DNA of 64,000 nucleotides from Sipunculus nudus (GCA_026874595.1 CM049306.1:33868019-33932018), one strand, 5' to 3'; positions 1 to 13,330 are shown, counted from the first letter of the stretch. A program made the numbers and translations. Notes: generated by a model not told the origin, from the sequence alone.

Positions 1-1383
1 ATACTAGTATATTTATAAATTTATCTACTGTGTATTCTGCAATAAAACACCTGTTATAGTGCTCCAAGGTATGGGGCCAGTGCTGTATAGTTATACAAAA
101 TGTAGTGGAATCATCTACTGTTTTCCGTTTCTGATGACAATGGGATGTTCTTTATAGTTTTATATATATACATGTTATTTCTGCCAAAGATATATTGGAA
201 GATAGACCAGGACCTTTGAAAAAATTGCAATACAGCAACAACAAAAAAAAGCGAAAATAATAAATGATAACATTATTATATAACTGTGTAAAATCACTCC
301 AATGGGTTTGGTGTGGTGATACGTGATAAATGATGCAAAATAAATAAATAATTTGGATTAATAATTAAATCATGCAACTTTTTTTGATAATTTTTGAAGT
401 GACTTTTTTCCGTTGATGAAACGATACGGTACTCTTAGTGAATGGTTCCCTCTCTCATAGGTTCACCTGAAACTATTTATAAAATACGCCCAATGTCAAT
501 TTTTATCAGACCCATTCCCGCATCGCTTTCATGTTACCGCTCCAATGAGGATGATATCGTAGTGATCATTATTTCTTCCTGTCATAAAGCCAATTCGCAG
601 GGAGGATGCTTATAGGGTTGATGAGTATATTCCTATATTGGTATTTGTGTCCAGATTTTATTTTGTGTGGGAAGTGATCATCGGCGGTTTTTTTTAATGC
701 CCGAATTTTTCTCTAGATCACATATACGGCTGATTTGTCAGAACTGAGCTTTCCTTCAATGGCCACCAGACTCTCTTCACAGATAGTTTCCGACCTTGTG
801 ATTGTCCTTAAGACTGTTCCTTTCTGTTGTATGTCTGTGTCCTGATCAAAGCATGACCTCGAACACACTTCGTAAGCGGGCATGGGGGCTGCAATTCTGC
901 TTACAAAACTAAAACCCGAATGTCGCAAGTCGCGTGTCAGAATTCAGGATATACCACTAGTAAGAAAAACACACACTTGAGAGTTGGGCAAATTGGACAA
1001 GGATATATATTCAAGGTGAGATAACATATTTAGAGAAGCCGAAAAAGAGAGTCTTGTCAAAAAAGGGGGTGACAAATCTAATTCACTTGAACTTTTTATG
1101 TTCCGCGCTACGATACATCAAGGACTGCCGTTCGAGCGTTCATTTTGGTTCCTACTGGTTTGAGTGGTGGAACTCTGCCAGAAAGACGTGGTTAATGAGC
1201 AGAAAAACAAATATATCATCATAGCTCACAAAATCTATACAGGAAGTACTTGGATTCAAAATGGCCTTGCAAATAGTGTCTGAAAAGTCAATGGTCATTC
1301 AACATATCTCTCTTGATATACTAACTTACTACACTTACACACAATACTATCTATTCATGGAGACTTACATCAACAGCTTACTG
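1..1383. other. AT-rich sequence without recognised features
   Basis: No gene, repeat or RNA is recognised here. The only long open frame (713-928, minus, 71 codons) has no recognisable domain and is of a length expected by chance. The 31-bp satellite begins abruptly at the right edge, where degenerate copies (CCACCCCTCCATG..., ACCATCCGGC...) precede the regular array. Confidence 0.5.
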
Positions 1384-4300
1384 GACAACATGACCACCCC
1401 TCCATGATTACCACCACAATAACACGACCATCCGGCTATGATGACCATTCCCATTACTGGACCAACCCGCCATCATGCACACCGTCATGTCCATCCTGGT
1501 AAAGCCAACACCATCCTGGTGACTTGACAACCCCATCATAACCATCCCGGTAACACGACCATCCCCTCATAACCATCCCGGTAACACGAACATCCCCTCA
1601 TGACCATCCCGGCAACATGACCATCCCCTCATGACCATCCCTGTTACACTCATGACCATCCCGGTAACACGACCATCCCCTCATAACCATCCCGGTAACA
1701 CGAACATCCCCTCATAACCATTCCGATAACACGACCATCCCCTCATAACCATCCCGGTAACACGACCATCCCCTCATGACCATCCCGGTAACACGACCAT
1801 CTCCTCGTGACCATCCCGGTAATACGACCATCCCCTCGTGACCATCCCGGTAACACGACCATCCCCTCATGACCATCCCGGTAACACGACCATCCCCTCG
1901 TGAACATCCCGGTAACACGACCATCCCCTCGTGACCATCCCGGTAACACGACAATCCCCTCGGACCATTCCGGTAACACGACCATCCCCTTGTGACCATC
2001 CCGGTAACACGACCAATCCCTCGTGACCATCCCGGTAACACGACCATCCCCTCATCACCATCCCGGTTACACGACCATGCATCCCCTCGTGACCATCCCG
2101 GTAAAACGACCATCCCCTCGTGACCATCCCGGTAACACGACCATCCCCTTATGACCATCCCGGTAACACGACCATCCCCTCATGACCATCCCGGTAACAC
2201 GACCATCCCCTCGTGACCATCCCGGTAACACGACCATCCCCTCGGACCATTCCGGTAACACGACCATCCCCTCATGACCATCCCGGTAACACGACCATCC
2301 CCTCATGACCATCCCGGTAACACGACCATCCCCTCATAACCATCCCGGTAACACGACCATCCCCTCATAACCATCCCGGTAACACGACCATCCCCTCATA
2401 ACCATCCCGGTAACACGACCATCCCCTCATGACCATCACGATAACAGGAGGACCCCATTATGACCATCCTGGTATCACGACAACCCCGTTATGATCATCC
2501 CGGTAACACAACCACCCTGTAATGATCATCCCGGTTAAAAACCACTACATTATGATAGTCCAGGTTATATGACCAGTCCGTCATGGCCATCCGGGTAACA
2601 CAACCACCCGTTTAGATCATCCCGGTAACACGACAAGCCCGTCATGTCCATCCTGGTAACACGACCATCCCCTCATGACCATCCCGGTAACACGACCATC
2701 CCCTCATGACCATCCCGGTAACACGACCATCCCCTCATAACCATCCCGGTAACACGACCATCCCCTCATAACCATCCCGGTAACACGACCATCCCCTCAT
2801 GACCATCACGATAACAGGAGGACCCTATTATGAGCATCCTGGTATCACGACAATCTCGTTATGATCATCCCGGTAACACAACCACCCTGTAATGATCATC
2901 CCGGTTAAAAACCACTACATTATGATAGTCCAGGTTATATGACCAGTCCGTCATGACCATCCGGGTAACACAACCATCCGTTTAGATCATCCCGGTAACA
3001 CGACAAGCCCGTCATGTCCATCACGGTAACACGATCACCCCGTTATGATAATCCCGGTAACACGACCATCCCCTCATGACCATCCTGGTAACACGACCAT
3101 ATCCTTATGACCTTCCCGGTATCACGACCATCCCCTCATAACCATCCCGGTAACACGACCATCCCCTCATAACCATCCCGGTAACACGACCATCCCCTCA
3201 TGACCATCCCGGTAACACGACCATCCCCTCATAACCATCCCGGTAACACGACCATCCCCTCATAACCTTTCCGGTAACACGACCATCCCCTCATAACCAT
3301 CCCGGTAACACGACCATCCCCTCATGACCATCACGATAACAGGAGGACCCCATTATGACCATCCTGGTATCACGACAAACCCGTTATGATCATCCCGGTA
3401 ACACAACCACCCTGTAATGATCATCCCGGTTAAAAACCACTACATTATGATAGTCCAGGTTATATGACCAGTCCGTCATGACCATCCGGTAACACAACCA
3501 CCCGTTTTTAATCATCCCAGTAACACGACAACCCCGTCATGTCCATCACGGTAACACGATCACCCCGTTATGATCATCCCGGTAACACAACCACCCTGTA
3601 ATGATCATCCCGGTAAAAACCTCTCCATTATGATAATCCAGGTAATATGACCAGTCCGTCATGACCATCCGGGTAACACAACCACCCGTTTAGATCATCC
3701 CGGTAACAACAAGCCCGTCATGTCCATCATGGTAACACGATCACCCCGTTATGATAATCCCGGTAACACGGCCATCCCCTCATGACCATCCTGGTAACAC
3801 GATCATCCCCTCATGACCTTCCCGGTATCACGACCATCCCCTCATAACCATCCCGGTAACACGACCATCCCCTCATAACCATCCTGGTAACACGACCATC
3901 CCCTCATGACCATCCCGGTAACACGACCATCCCCTCATGACCATCCCGGTAACACGACCATCCCCTCATAACCATCCCGGTAACACGACCATCCCCTCAT
4001 GACCATCCCGGTAACACGACCATCCCCTCATGACCATCCCGGTAACACGACCATTCCCTCATAACCATCCCGGTAACACGACCATCCCCTCATAACCATC
4101 CCGGTACCACGACCATCCCCTCATAACCATCCCGATAACACGACCATCCCCTCATGACCATCACGATAACAGGAGGACCCCATTATGACCATCCTGGTAT
4201 CAAGACAACCCCGTTATGATCATCCCGGTAACACAACCACCCTGTAATGATCATCCCGGTTAAAAACCACTACATTATGATAGTCCAGGTTATATGACCA

Positions 4301-7300
4301 GTTCGTCATGACCTTCCCGGTAACACAACCACCCGTTTTGATCATCCCGGTAACACGACAACCCCTTCGTGTCCATCACGGTAACACGATCACCCCGTTA
4401 TGATCATCCCGGTAACACAACCACCCTGTAATGTTCATCACGGTAACACGACCAGCCCGTTTTATCATCCTGGTGACACGATCACCCCGTTATGATCATC
4501 CTGGTAACACGATCACCCCGTTATGACCATCCCGGTAACACGACCACACCATTATGATAATCCAGGTAATATGACAAGTTCGTCATGACCTTCCCGGTAA
4601 CACAACCACCCGTTTTGATCATCCCGGTAACACGACAACCCCGTCATGTCCATCCCGGTAACACGACCACCCCGTTTTGATTATCCCGGTAAAATGACCA
4701 CCCCATCATGACCATCCCGGTAACACGACCACACCATTATGATAATCAAGGTAATATGACCAGTTCGTCATGACCTTCCCGGTAACATGACCATCCCATC
4801 ATGACCATCTCGGTAACACGACAACCCCTACATGTCCATCAGGGTAACACGATCACCCCGTAATGATCATCCCGGTAACACGACAACCCCGTCATGTCCA
4901 TCCCGGTAACACGACCACCCCGTTTTGATCATCCCGGTAACACAACCACCCTGTAATGATCATCCCGGTTAAAAACCACCTCATTATGATAGTCCAGGTT
5001 ATATGACCAGTCCGTCATGACCATCCGGGTAACACAACCACCCGTTTAGATCATCCCGGTAACACGACAAGCCCGTCATGTCCATCACGGTAACACGATC
5101 ACCCCGTTATGATAATCCGGGTAACACGACCATCCCCTCATGACCATCCCGGTAACACGACCATCCCCTCATAACCATCCCGGTAACACGACAATCCCCT
5201 CATGACCATCCCGGTAACACGACCATCCCCTCATGACCATCCCGGTAACACGACCATTCCCTCATAACCATCCCGGTAACACGACCATCCCCTCATAACC
5301 ATCCCGTTACCACGACCATCCCCTCATAACCATCCCGGTAACACGACCATCCCCTCATGACCATCACGATAACAGGAGGACCCCATTATGACCATCCTGG
5401 TATCACGACAACCCCGTTATGATCATCCCGGTAACACAACCACCCTGTAATGATCATCCCGGTTAAAAACCACTACATTATGATAGTCCAGGTTATATGA
5501 CCAGTCCGTCATGACCATCCGGGTAACACAACCACCCGTTTTAATCATCCCGGTCACACGACAACCCCGTCATGTCCATCACGGTAACACGATCACCCCG
5601 TTTTGATCATCCCGGTAAGACAACCACCCTGTAATGTTCATCACGGTAACACGACTATAGCCCGTCTGACCATCCTGGTAACACGATCACCCCGTTATGA
5701 TCATCCTGGTAACACGATCACCCCGTTATGACCATACCGGTAACACGACCACACCATTTTGATAATCCAGGTAATATGACAAGTTCGTCATGACCTTTCC
5801 GGTAACACAACCACCCGTTTTGATCATCCCGGTAACACGACAACCCCTTCATGTCCATCACGGTAACACGATCACCCCGTTATGATCATCCCTGTAACAC
5901 AACCACCCTGTAATGTTCATCACGGTAACACGACCAGCCCGTTTTATCGTCCTGGTGACACGATCACCCCGTTATGATCATCCTGGTAACACGATCACCC
6001 CGTTATGACCATCCCGGTAACACGACTACACCATTATGATAATCCAGGTAATATGACAAGTTCGTCATGACCTTCCCGGTAACACAACCACCCGTTTTGA
6101 TCATCCCGGTAATACGACAACCCCGTCATGTCCATCCCGGTAACACGACCACCCCGTTTTGATTATCCCGGTAAAATTACCACCCCATCATGACCATCCC
6201 GGTAACACGACCACACCATTATGATAATCAAGGTAATATGACCAGTTCGTCATGACCTTCCCGGTAACATGACCATCCAATCATGACCATCTCGGTAACA
6301 CGACAACCCCTTCATGTCCATCAGGGTAACACGATCACCCCGTAATGATCATCCCGGTAACACGACAACCCCGTCATGTCCATCTTGGTAACACGACCAC
6401 CCCGTTTTGATCATCCCGGTAACACAACCACCCTGTAATGATCATCCCGGTTAAAAACCACTACATTATGATAGTCCAGGTTATATGACCAGTCCGTCAT
6501 GACCAGCCGGGTAACACAACCACCCGTTTTAATCATCCCGGTAACACGACAAGCCCGTCATGTCCATCACGGTAACACGATCACCCCGTTATGATCATCC
6601 CGGTAACACAACCACCCTGTAATGTTCATCACGGTAACACGACTAGCCCGTCTGACCATCCTGGTAACACGATCACCCCGTTATGATCATCCTGGTAACA
6701 CGATCACCCCGTTATGACCATACCGGTAACACGACCACACCATTATGATAATCCAGGTAATATGACAAGTTCGTCATGACCTTCCCGGTAACACGATCAC
6801 CCCGTTTTGATCATCCCGGTAACACGACAACCCCTTCATGTCCATCACGGTAACACGATCACCCCGTTATGATCATCCCTGTAACACCACCACCCTGTAA
6901 TGTTCATCACGGTAACACGACCAGCCCGTTTTATCATCCTGGTGACACGATCACCCCGTTATGATCATCCTGGTAACACGATCACCCCGTTATGACCATC
7001 CCGGTAACACGACCACACCATTATGATAATCCAGGTAATATGACAAGTTCGTCATGACCTTCCCGGTAACACAACCACCCGTTTTGATCATCCCGGTAAC
7101 ACGACAACCCCTTCATGTCCATCACGGTAACACGATCACCCCGTTATGATCATCCCTGTAACACAACCATCCTGTAATGTTCATCACGGTAACACGACCA
7201 GCCCGTTTTATCATCCTGGTGACACGATCACCCCGTTATGATCATCCTGGTAACACGATCACCCCGTTATGACCATCCCGGTAACACGACCCAACCATTA

Positions 7301-9034
7301 TGATAATCCAGGTAATATGACAAGTTCGTCATGACCTTCCCGGTAACACAACCACCCGTTTTGATCATCCCGGTAACACGACAACCCCGTCATGTCCATC
7401 CCGGTAACACGACCACCCCGTTTTGATTATCCCGGTAAAATGACCACCCCATCATGACCATCCCGGTAACATGACCACACCATTATGATAATCAAGGTAA
7501 TATGACCAGTTCGTCATGACCTTCCCGGTAGCATGACCATCCCATCATGACCATCTCGGTAACACGACAACCCCTTCATGTCCATCAGGGTAACACAATC
7601 ACCCCGTAATGATCATCCCGGTAACACGACAATCCCGTCATGTCCATCCCGGTAACACGACCACCCCGTTTTGATCATCCCGGTAACACAACCACCCTGT
7701 AATGATCATCCCGGTTAAAAACCACTACATTATGATAGTCCAGGTTATATGACCAGTCCGTCATGACCAGCCGGGTAACACAACCACCCGTTTTAATCAT
7801 CCCGGTAACACGACAACCCCGTCATGTCCATCACGGTAACACGATCACCCCGTTATGATCATCCCGGTAACACAACCACCCTGTAATGTTCATCACGGTA
7901 ACACGACTAGCCCGTCTGACCATCCTGGTAACACGATCACCCCGTTATGATCATCCTGGTAACACGATCACCCCGTTATGACCATACCGGTAACACGACC
8001 ACACCATTATGATAATCCAGGTAATATGACAAGTTCGTCATGACCTTCCCGGTAACACGATCACCCCGTTTTGATCATCCCTGTAACACAACCACCCTGT
8101 AATGTTCATCACGGTAACACGACCAGCCCGTTTTATCATCCTGGTGACACGATCACCCCGTTATGATCATCCTGGTAACACGATCACCCCGTTATGACCA
8201 TCCCGGTAACACGACCACGACATTATGATAATCCAGGTAATATGACAAGTTCGTCATGACCTTCCCGGTAACACAACCACCCGTTTTGATCATCCCGGTA
8301 ACACGACAACCCCGTCATGTCCATCCCGGTAACACGACCACCCCGTTTTGATTATCCCGGTAAAATGACCACCCCATCATGACCATCCCGGTAACACGAT
8401 CACCCCGTTATGATCATCCTGGTAACACGATCACCCCGTTATGACCATCCCGGTAACACGACCACACCATTATGATAATCCAGGTAATATGACAAGTTCG
8501 TCATGACGTTCCCGGTAACACAACCACCCGTTTTGATCATCCCAGTCACACGACAACCCCGTCATGTCCATCACGGTAACACGATCACCCCGTTATGATC
8601 ATCCCGGTAACACAACCACCCTGTAATGTTCATCACGGTAACACGACCAGCCCGTCTGACCATCCTGGTAACACGATCACCCCGTTATTACCATCCTGGT
8701 AACACGATCACCCCGTTATGACCATCCCGGTAACACGACCACACCATTATGATAATCCAGGTAATTTGACCAGTTTGTCATGACCTTCCCGGTAACACAA
8801 CCAACCGTTTTGATAACCCCGGGAACACGACAACCCCGTAATGTCCATCATAGTAACACGATCACCTCGTTATGATCATCCCGGTAACACGACCGACCCG
8901 TTTTGATTATCCCGGTAACATGACCACCCCCTCATAACCATCTTGGTAACACGACCAACCCGTTAAGCCATCCCGTCAATACCAACCCGTATTGACCATC
9001 CCGGTAACACGACCAACCTGTCAAGACCATCCCG
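1384..9034. repeat. 7.65-kb minisatellite array, 31-bp monomer
   Basis: Continuous head-to-tail array of a 31-bp monomer whose core reads ACCATCCCGGTAACACGACC followed by ATCCCCTCATG (plus strand). The period was counted directly between successive CCCGGTAACACG words. About 245 monomers are present. The left part (about 1550-2450) is the most homogeneous, with variants CTCATGACC, CTCATAACC and CTCGTGACC. From about 2430 onward diverged monomers (CCCCGTTATGATC, CCCTGTAATGATC, CCCGTTTTGATC, GATAATCCAGGTAATATG) recur in fixed order, which shows higher-order structure. The right edge decays (CCAACCCGTTAAG, CAACCTGTCAAG) and stops at about 9034. Open frames on the minus strand across it arise because the monomer has no stop in any minus-strand frame, so they are not genes. 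It is not a telomeric repeat and shows no transposon ends. Confidence 0.97.
5690..8084. repeat. Higher-order duplication in the 31-bp array, 1264-bp period
   Basis: Diagnostic words recur at a constant 1264-bp offset. GATAATCCAGG occurs at 5761/7025, 6038/7302 and 6747/8011. GATAATCAAGG occurs at 6223/7487, and the GGTTAAAAACC junction at 6451/7715. The duplicated block is roughly 5690-6820 and 6954-8084. 1264 bp is about 41 monomers less a few small deletions. A separate 1203-bp offset links 4051/5254 (CCATTCCCTC), 4166/5369 (ATAACAGGAGG) and 4260/5463. The order and spacing of rare variants shows that kilobase blocks were copied as units, as expected from unequal crossover or replication slippage. 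Confidence 0.85.
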
Positions 9035-9489
9035 GTATATGCTTATTTATATGCTTATTAGGCCGAAGTGAAAATATAAGTGACGTTAAAAAGTAAAATC
9101 TAAACTAAAGGAATGTGCAGGTCGCAGTGTTTTCGTCTTTCTATGTTAAGTTGACTGCAAAGCTTTCTTTCGGAAAATCTTGTTACCTCTGCAGACAGTC
9201 GGTGTTCACAGCTAAACGTGGCAGCTGGCGGGCTCAGTGGCTTGATTAGACTAACAACAAGCCAGACAATGGATCATTCAATATTACACAGTATGCAACA
9301 GAATCAAGCCAACTACCACAATGCCGTTACCACACGCTACACACCCATACCACCGTGACATGAACAAAACTTTGCCGTACGATTAGAAATTTAAGATCAG
9401 TTCTAACTTGGGAACAGTCTCATTCCCGGCTGGAAAAGAATATTTTCTAAAGCTCTGTTGAGGGGAAACAGCTGAAAATATATTTATAA
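9035..9489. other. Spacer between satellite and MITE
   Basis: Ordinary sequence of moderate GC content. No reading frame, RNA gene or repeat is recognised. Confidence 0.4.
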
Positions 9490-9826
9490 GGCCAAAATAA
9501 AAAAAAGGTATGGTTCTCAGGCACCTTTTTTCAGAAATCAATGCGGGCGTGCGCTTTTTTAATTTTAAATTTTTTGGTATGTTTCGATAAAAATGTCAAA
9601 TGATAAGGAAAAAGCATGAAAATAACAGTTTTATTTTGCTAAATAAGTAAAAGCCTTACAAAACAAAGCAAATTGTATGGTTTTATCTTCTTGAAAAAAA
9701 TGTCCGGGCGGCAGCAGCTCAAAATTGGAAAGTTTTTATTGAAAATCAAAATAAAAATTTTTGATGCGGGGGTTTAAAATTGATGCGGGCGGTGCCTGAG
9801 AACCATACCTTTAATTTTTTTTGGCC
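9490..9826. mobile_element. Tourist/PIF-Harbinger-like MITE, copy 1
   Basis: A 337-bp element with inverted ends. The left end starts GGCC, then an A-rich run, then GGTATGGTTCTCAGGCACC; the right end is GGTGCCTGAGAACCATACC, a T-rich run, then GGCC. It is flanked by TAA at 9487-9489 and again at 9827-9829. A 3-bp TWA target duplication with GG-starting inverted repeats is the hallmark of the PIF/Harbinger superfamily. There is no transposase, so it is non-autonomous. A relative in the opposite internal orientation lies at 60209-60512. Confidence 0.85.
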
Positions 9827-9829
9827 TAA

Positions 9830-11190
9830 TATCTCTGGTGTTATTCGGCACTGGATCTGACATTGATCCTCTATCAAGTATTAATGATGACAGCAGCGAG
9901 CATGGGGATTTATTTTTTGGGTTTTAAAAATCTTTTAAGAATACCTAACTTATGACATGTCCCTGTTCCCTGTCTAAATAAACAATCTAAGTTTCAAAGA
10001 AGATATGCTTATTTCGAAGAAATTCTCTGCTATTCATGAGATTACAAACTACTACGCTCTTCACACAGCGGTTATGCACTGATAACACCCGTTCTGCCAA
10101 AGGGCCAAGAATCAAACCAATGAGCTTGTATCTCGGTGTAATCAAACCAACGAGAGCGGGTGTCGTATGTTTAAAATTTGGGCTGGATGCACAATAGGCA
10201 ACATCAGTGGTCTGAACACAATTCTGTGCTCTGTGCGCACATTGGTGTTCCTGCCAATAGGAACTTGCAACAGCAAGCAGTGGTTACACACAAAATGTCT
10301 GCAGTATAAAACCGCTGCGTGAAGATAGAGCGTAACAAACAACATATCAAACAAAGTTTTCTACAGCTGGAAATAGGGCTGGAAATGCTAGTGAACACGA
10401 GATAGAAAATTTAATCGGCCCTAGCTTCTCAAGTATCCTATGTATGAAGCAGTTAATCTGAGTATTTTGTCATTTTCATTTGAATTTATGATATAAACAT
10501 TAATTACGTAACAGTTTCTCAATTTAATCTGGTATTATATGAATTAAGCCCAGCTTGCCGTGCTAGTTATTTTTATTAGATGATATTGTGTATTGCATTC
10601 CAACAACGAATCAAAGCCAAAAGTTCCTGTAATACAATACAATTCATAAGTCTTAAATGATAAATAAAATGGAAAGATGACAACTGTAAACAATGTCAGA
10701 TTTGTATAAATAAAATGGATAGATGACAACTGTACACAATGTCAGTTAAATACAAATCAATAAACATTAAGTATTAAAGTAGAGTAAATGAATAGAATAA
10801 ATAAATATAAAAAACAGATGCTTCATGTAAACATAAAACTGACTTTCGATCTGATTACTTACGACTAGTGTGCATAAATTACGAAGATCTATTTATATAT
10901 AATGGCATTCATGTGTATTAGTTGAAATCATCCGCAAAAATCTACAATACAACTAAATCATTAATTTCATTGACAATACAAGTTGAATTATGACAGCACA
11001 TATCAAACTTAAGTGAAAATACTGGAAAAGAATGAATTGAACAAATAATTACATAAGTAAAAAGACTTAACAAATAAAATGGAAAATATCCAACCGTAAT
11101 CCATTATGCTGTAAACATGAGTCTTACTTAAATTTGAAAAAAAAAATAAGTATCTATAGACGTTGATCTCTTCTTGAAACAATGAAAAAC
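9830..11190. other. AT-rich spacer
   Basis: Contains a two-copy 46-bp tandem repeat at 10662-10753 (AAATAAAATGG...GACAACTGTA). At 10100-10190 there is a short internal repeat (AATCAAACCAA twice) whose tail, GCGGGTGTC followed by ATGTT and AAAATT, resembles 38730-38755. Open frames at 10142-10398 and 10544-10729 (minus) show no recognisable domain. Confidence 0.4.
10662..10753. repeat. 46-bp tandem repeat, two copies
   Basis: AAATAAAATGG plus 35 bp occurs at 10662 and again at 10708 with only a few substitutions. A further partial relative (AAATAAAATGGAAAATATCC) appears near 11073. Confidence 0.8.
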
Positions 11191-11199
11191 ATGAGCTGC

Positions 11200-11919
11200 T
11201 TAATCATAAATTTTATAGGAGGTATCCATATTTAGTAACTTGTTGAAGTTTTGCTTATTTGGTTCATGCAATTGTTTTGGCAAATATTTTTTTCTTCGTA
11301 AATTAGCATACAAAGGGCATTCTAACAAAAAACGGGACTCGTCCTCTATAATATTATATCCATATTTAAACAAACTTGGCTAATGCAGTTCTAAAGCCTA
11401 CATTTGGAACACATATTAAATATCTTTCTAATGTGAACATTGACTTAAAAACCCCGAATGAGGTCTTCTCTAGGGTCTTCCAGGTGTATCTGAAAAAGTT
11501 ACTCCGTCATCTGCAAACATTAAAGTCATGAGATTAGGAAGATATTCATTTATATAAATCCCTTGGCATCCAGTGTCATTTAAAAGTGTATACAATTCAT
11601 TAATAAAAATTGAAAATAATAATGGACTTGCCATGCATCCTTGTCTTGTTCCTATATTCTGTAGTCCCATTCTCTGTAAGGATACATGATTTCATTTTGG
11701 AATACATAGACTTTTAATATTCTCCCATTTATACACTGTTGCAATAAAACAAACCATAAATCATCATGTTGAATGCAGTCAAACGTCGTCGAAAAAGGGA
11801 GATAAATATAGTAAAATCTACCTCTTTCCTTTATCAGATATTTTTTTAATTGATCCATACAGAACAAAAGCTTTATTAACAGTACAATACCCTTTCCTAT
11901 AACCAGCTTGAGCTTCTGA
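11200..11919 (-). pseudogene. Non-LTR retrotransposon (LINE) reverse transcriptase relic
   Basis: Read on the minus strand, pieces of a LINE RT follow each other in the correct order but in different frames. About 11919-11833 gives SEAQAGYRKGYCTVNKAFVL, the N-terminal RT motif. About 11845-11700 gives RGRFYYIYLPFSTTFDCIQH followed by DDLWFVLLQQCINGRILKV, the motif A region; the usual catalytic Asp before FS is lost. 11670-11470 gives TRQGCMASPLLFSIFINEL, then MFADD at 11506-11520, the catalytic motif C. A fragment at 11350-11200 gives IEDESRFLLECPLYANLRRK, the C-terminal end found downstream of RT in many LINE ORF2 proteins, closing with a stop. At least two frameshifts and a deletion between FADD and ECPLY show that it is dead. 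The endonuclease and the 5' part are absent. The style resembles CR1/jockey-like LINEs, but I cannot place the clade. Confidence 0.88.
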
Positions 11920-11989
11920 AAGTATACACAAACCGTCCACATAGTTTAATGGCCTGTTGCTTTATCCATTTACGGCGAGGTCAAAGGCC

Positions 11990-12304
11990 GATCGTATATA
12001 ATGCTTCATATACAATCAAGGAGTTATGATAATAATATTTTCTTCATTGTTTAAAACAAAATTGATGCAGCGAAGGAAACGCCTGGGAAAGAAAGGAGGT
12101 AAGACACGGTTTTTTTTCTGTTTATACAACGCATATACGTTAGGAGTACGATCTTAGCATTTTCATTGCTACAAATATATGGCTCCTGTTTTTTATCTAA
12201 TTATATAAAGCGAACGTGGGAAGCGTATTTGTGTTAGTGAGACTAGCGAACTTGTGGTATCTATACGTTTTATGGGATTACATGGCGTTCTGATAACCTA
12301 CGTT

Positions 12305-12343
<39 letters not shown>

Positions 12344-13330
12344 TAGTTTAAGTAGGAAGTAAGAATATCTTCTCTTATTTTCAAAGGGATATGTTAAGCG
12401 GGATTTTCTAAAATCCTTGATCTGTAGTCAGAATTCTTAACGACCACTATCTTACTTCCCTATGTGTGCATGTGAGAGATCAAAATCTGGGCGTCGCTTG
12501 TTAAATCGGGGTGATTAGTCCTACGAATTACTTTACCGTGGAAACGGTGACGATGGCAGACATCTTGGATAGGGGCATTGTCTCAAGTGATATTTGTACC
12601 ATAATCATATGTATACATATGACGTAAATCGTTGATGGAAACGTTGGAGGACCCTTCCAAATCACTCTTACATCAATATATTAAAATTTCATGTTATTCA
12701 AGGGATATTTTAAGTTGCCCTGCACTCTGTCTCATCAGTCCGTCTCCTGTGTGCAAACACCACGATCGCCTTTTCAATTCTGGCCATATGTTTGCAAATA
12801 CCAGTTATGTAAAACATGCGTCTTTCTAAAAAGCAGTTACCCTCCATTTTTATAAACACTCATATGTCAAATCCAAAAATATTGAAAAGAAAAATTATTA
12901 ATTATAAACGAGTACAACTGATAAATGTGCAATCAAAAACGCCTGCACACATTGGTATGACGTTTAATATGAGTTTTCTTGGTTAAATTGACACTTGTAA
13001 AACAAAACTATTTTTTAAGTGAAAATATTACTTTCCATGTTGAAATTAAAAACTGATTTTGGATATTTTGAGGATTTCAAATATGTATCTGTATTAAGGG
13101 TCAACATCTGTTTTAATATAAAAAAACGTTAAGCTATATTAATGCAAGAAGGGTTGACGATACTTAGATGTTAAGCTTTCCAAACATGCAGCTAGGTTAC
13201 GTCTGGTAATCTGAATTCAATGTCATATGGGCCCCGGAGGTAACATAGAATTGATTTCAAGTTACCCCTTTAATGTTTAGACTAGGCCCACACTAATTTA
13301 GCCCATACGTTTACTGCTTATGCCTAGAAT
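11990..13330. other. AT-rich spacer with a (CT)n tract
   Basis: Holds a (CT)n microsatellite at 12306-12339. The frame at 12632-12829 (plus, 65 codons) is unrecognised. No RNA gene is seen. Confidence 0.4.
12306..12339. repeat. (CT)n microsatellite
   Basis: Uninterrupted CT dinucleotides, about 17 units. Confidence 0.95.

Noticed and set aside
1712-2312. Overlapping open frames of 81-148 codons on the minus strand
   Set aside because: They are translations of the 31-bp satellite in rotating frames; no start context, domain or transcript evidence.
1384-9034. CRISPR-like array
   Set aside because: Monomers are contiguous with no unique spacers, the setting is eukaryotic, and there are no cas genes.
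1384-9034. Telomeric or subtelomeric repeat
   Set aside because: The monomer is not TTAGGG-like and is 31 bp long; ordinary sequence lies on both sides.
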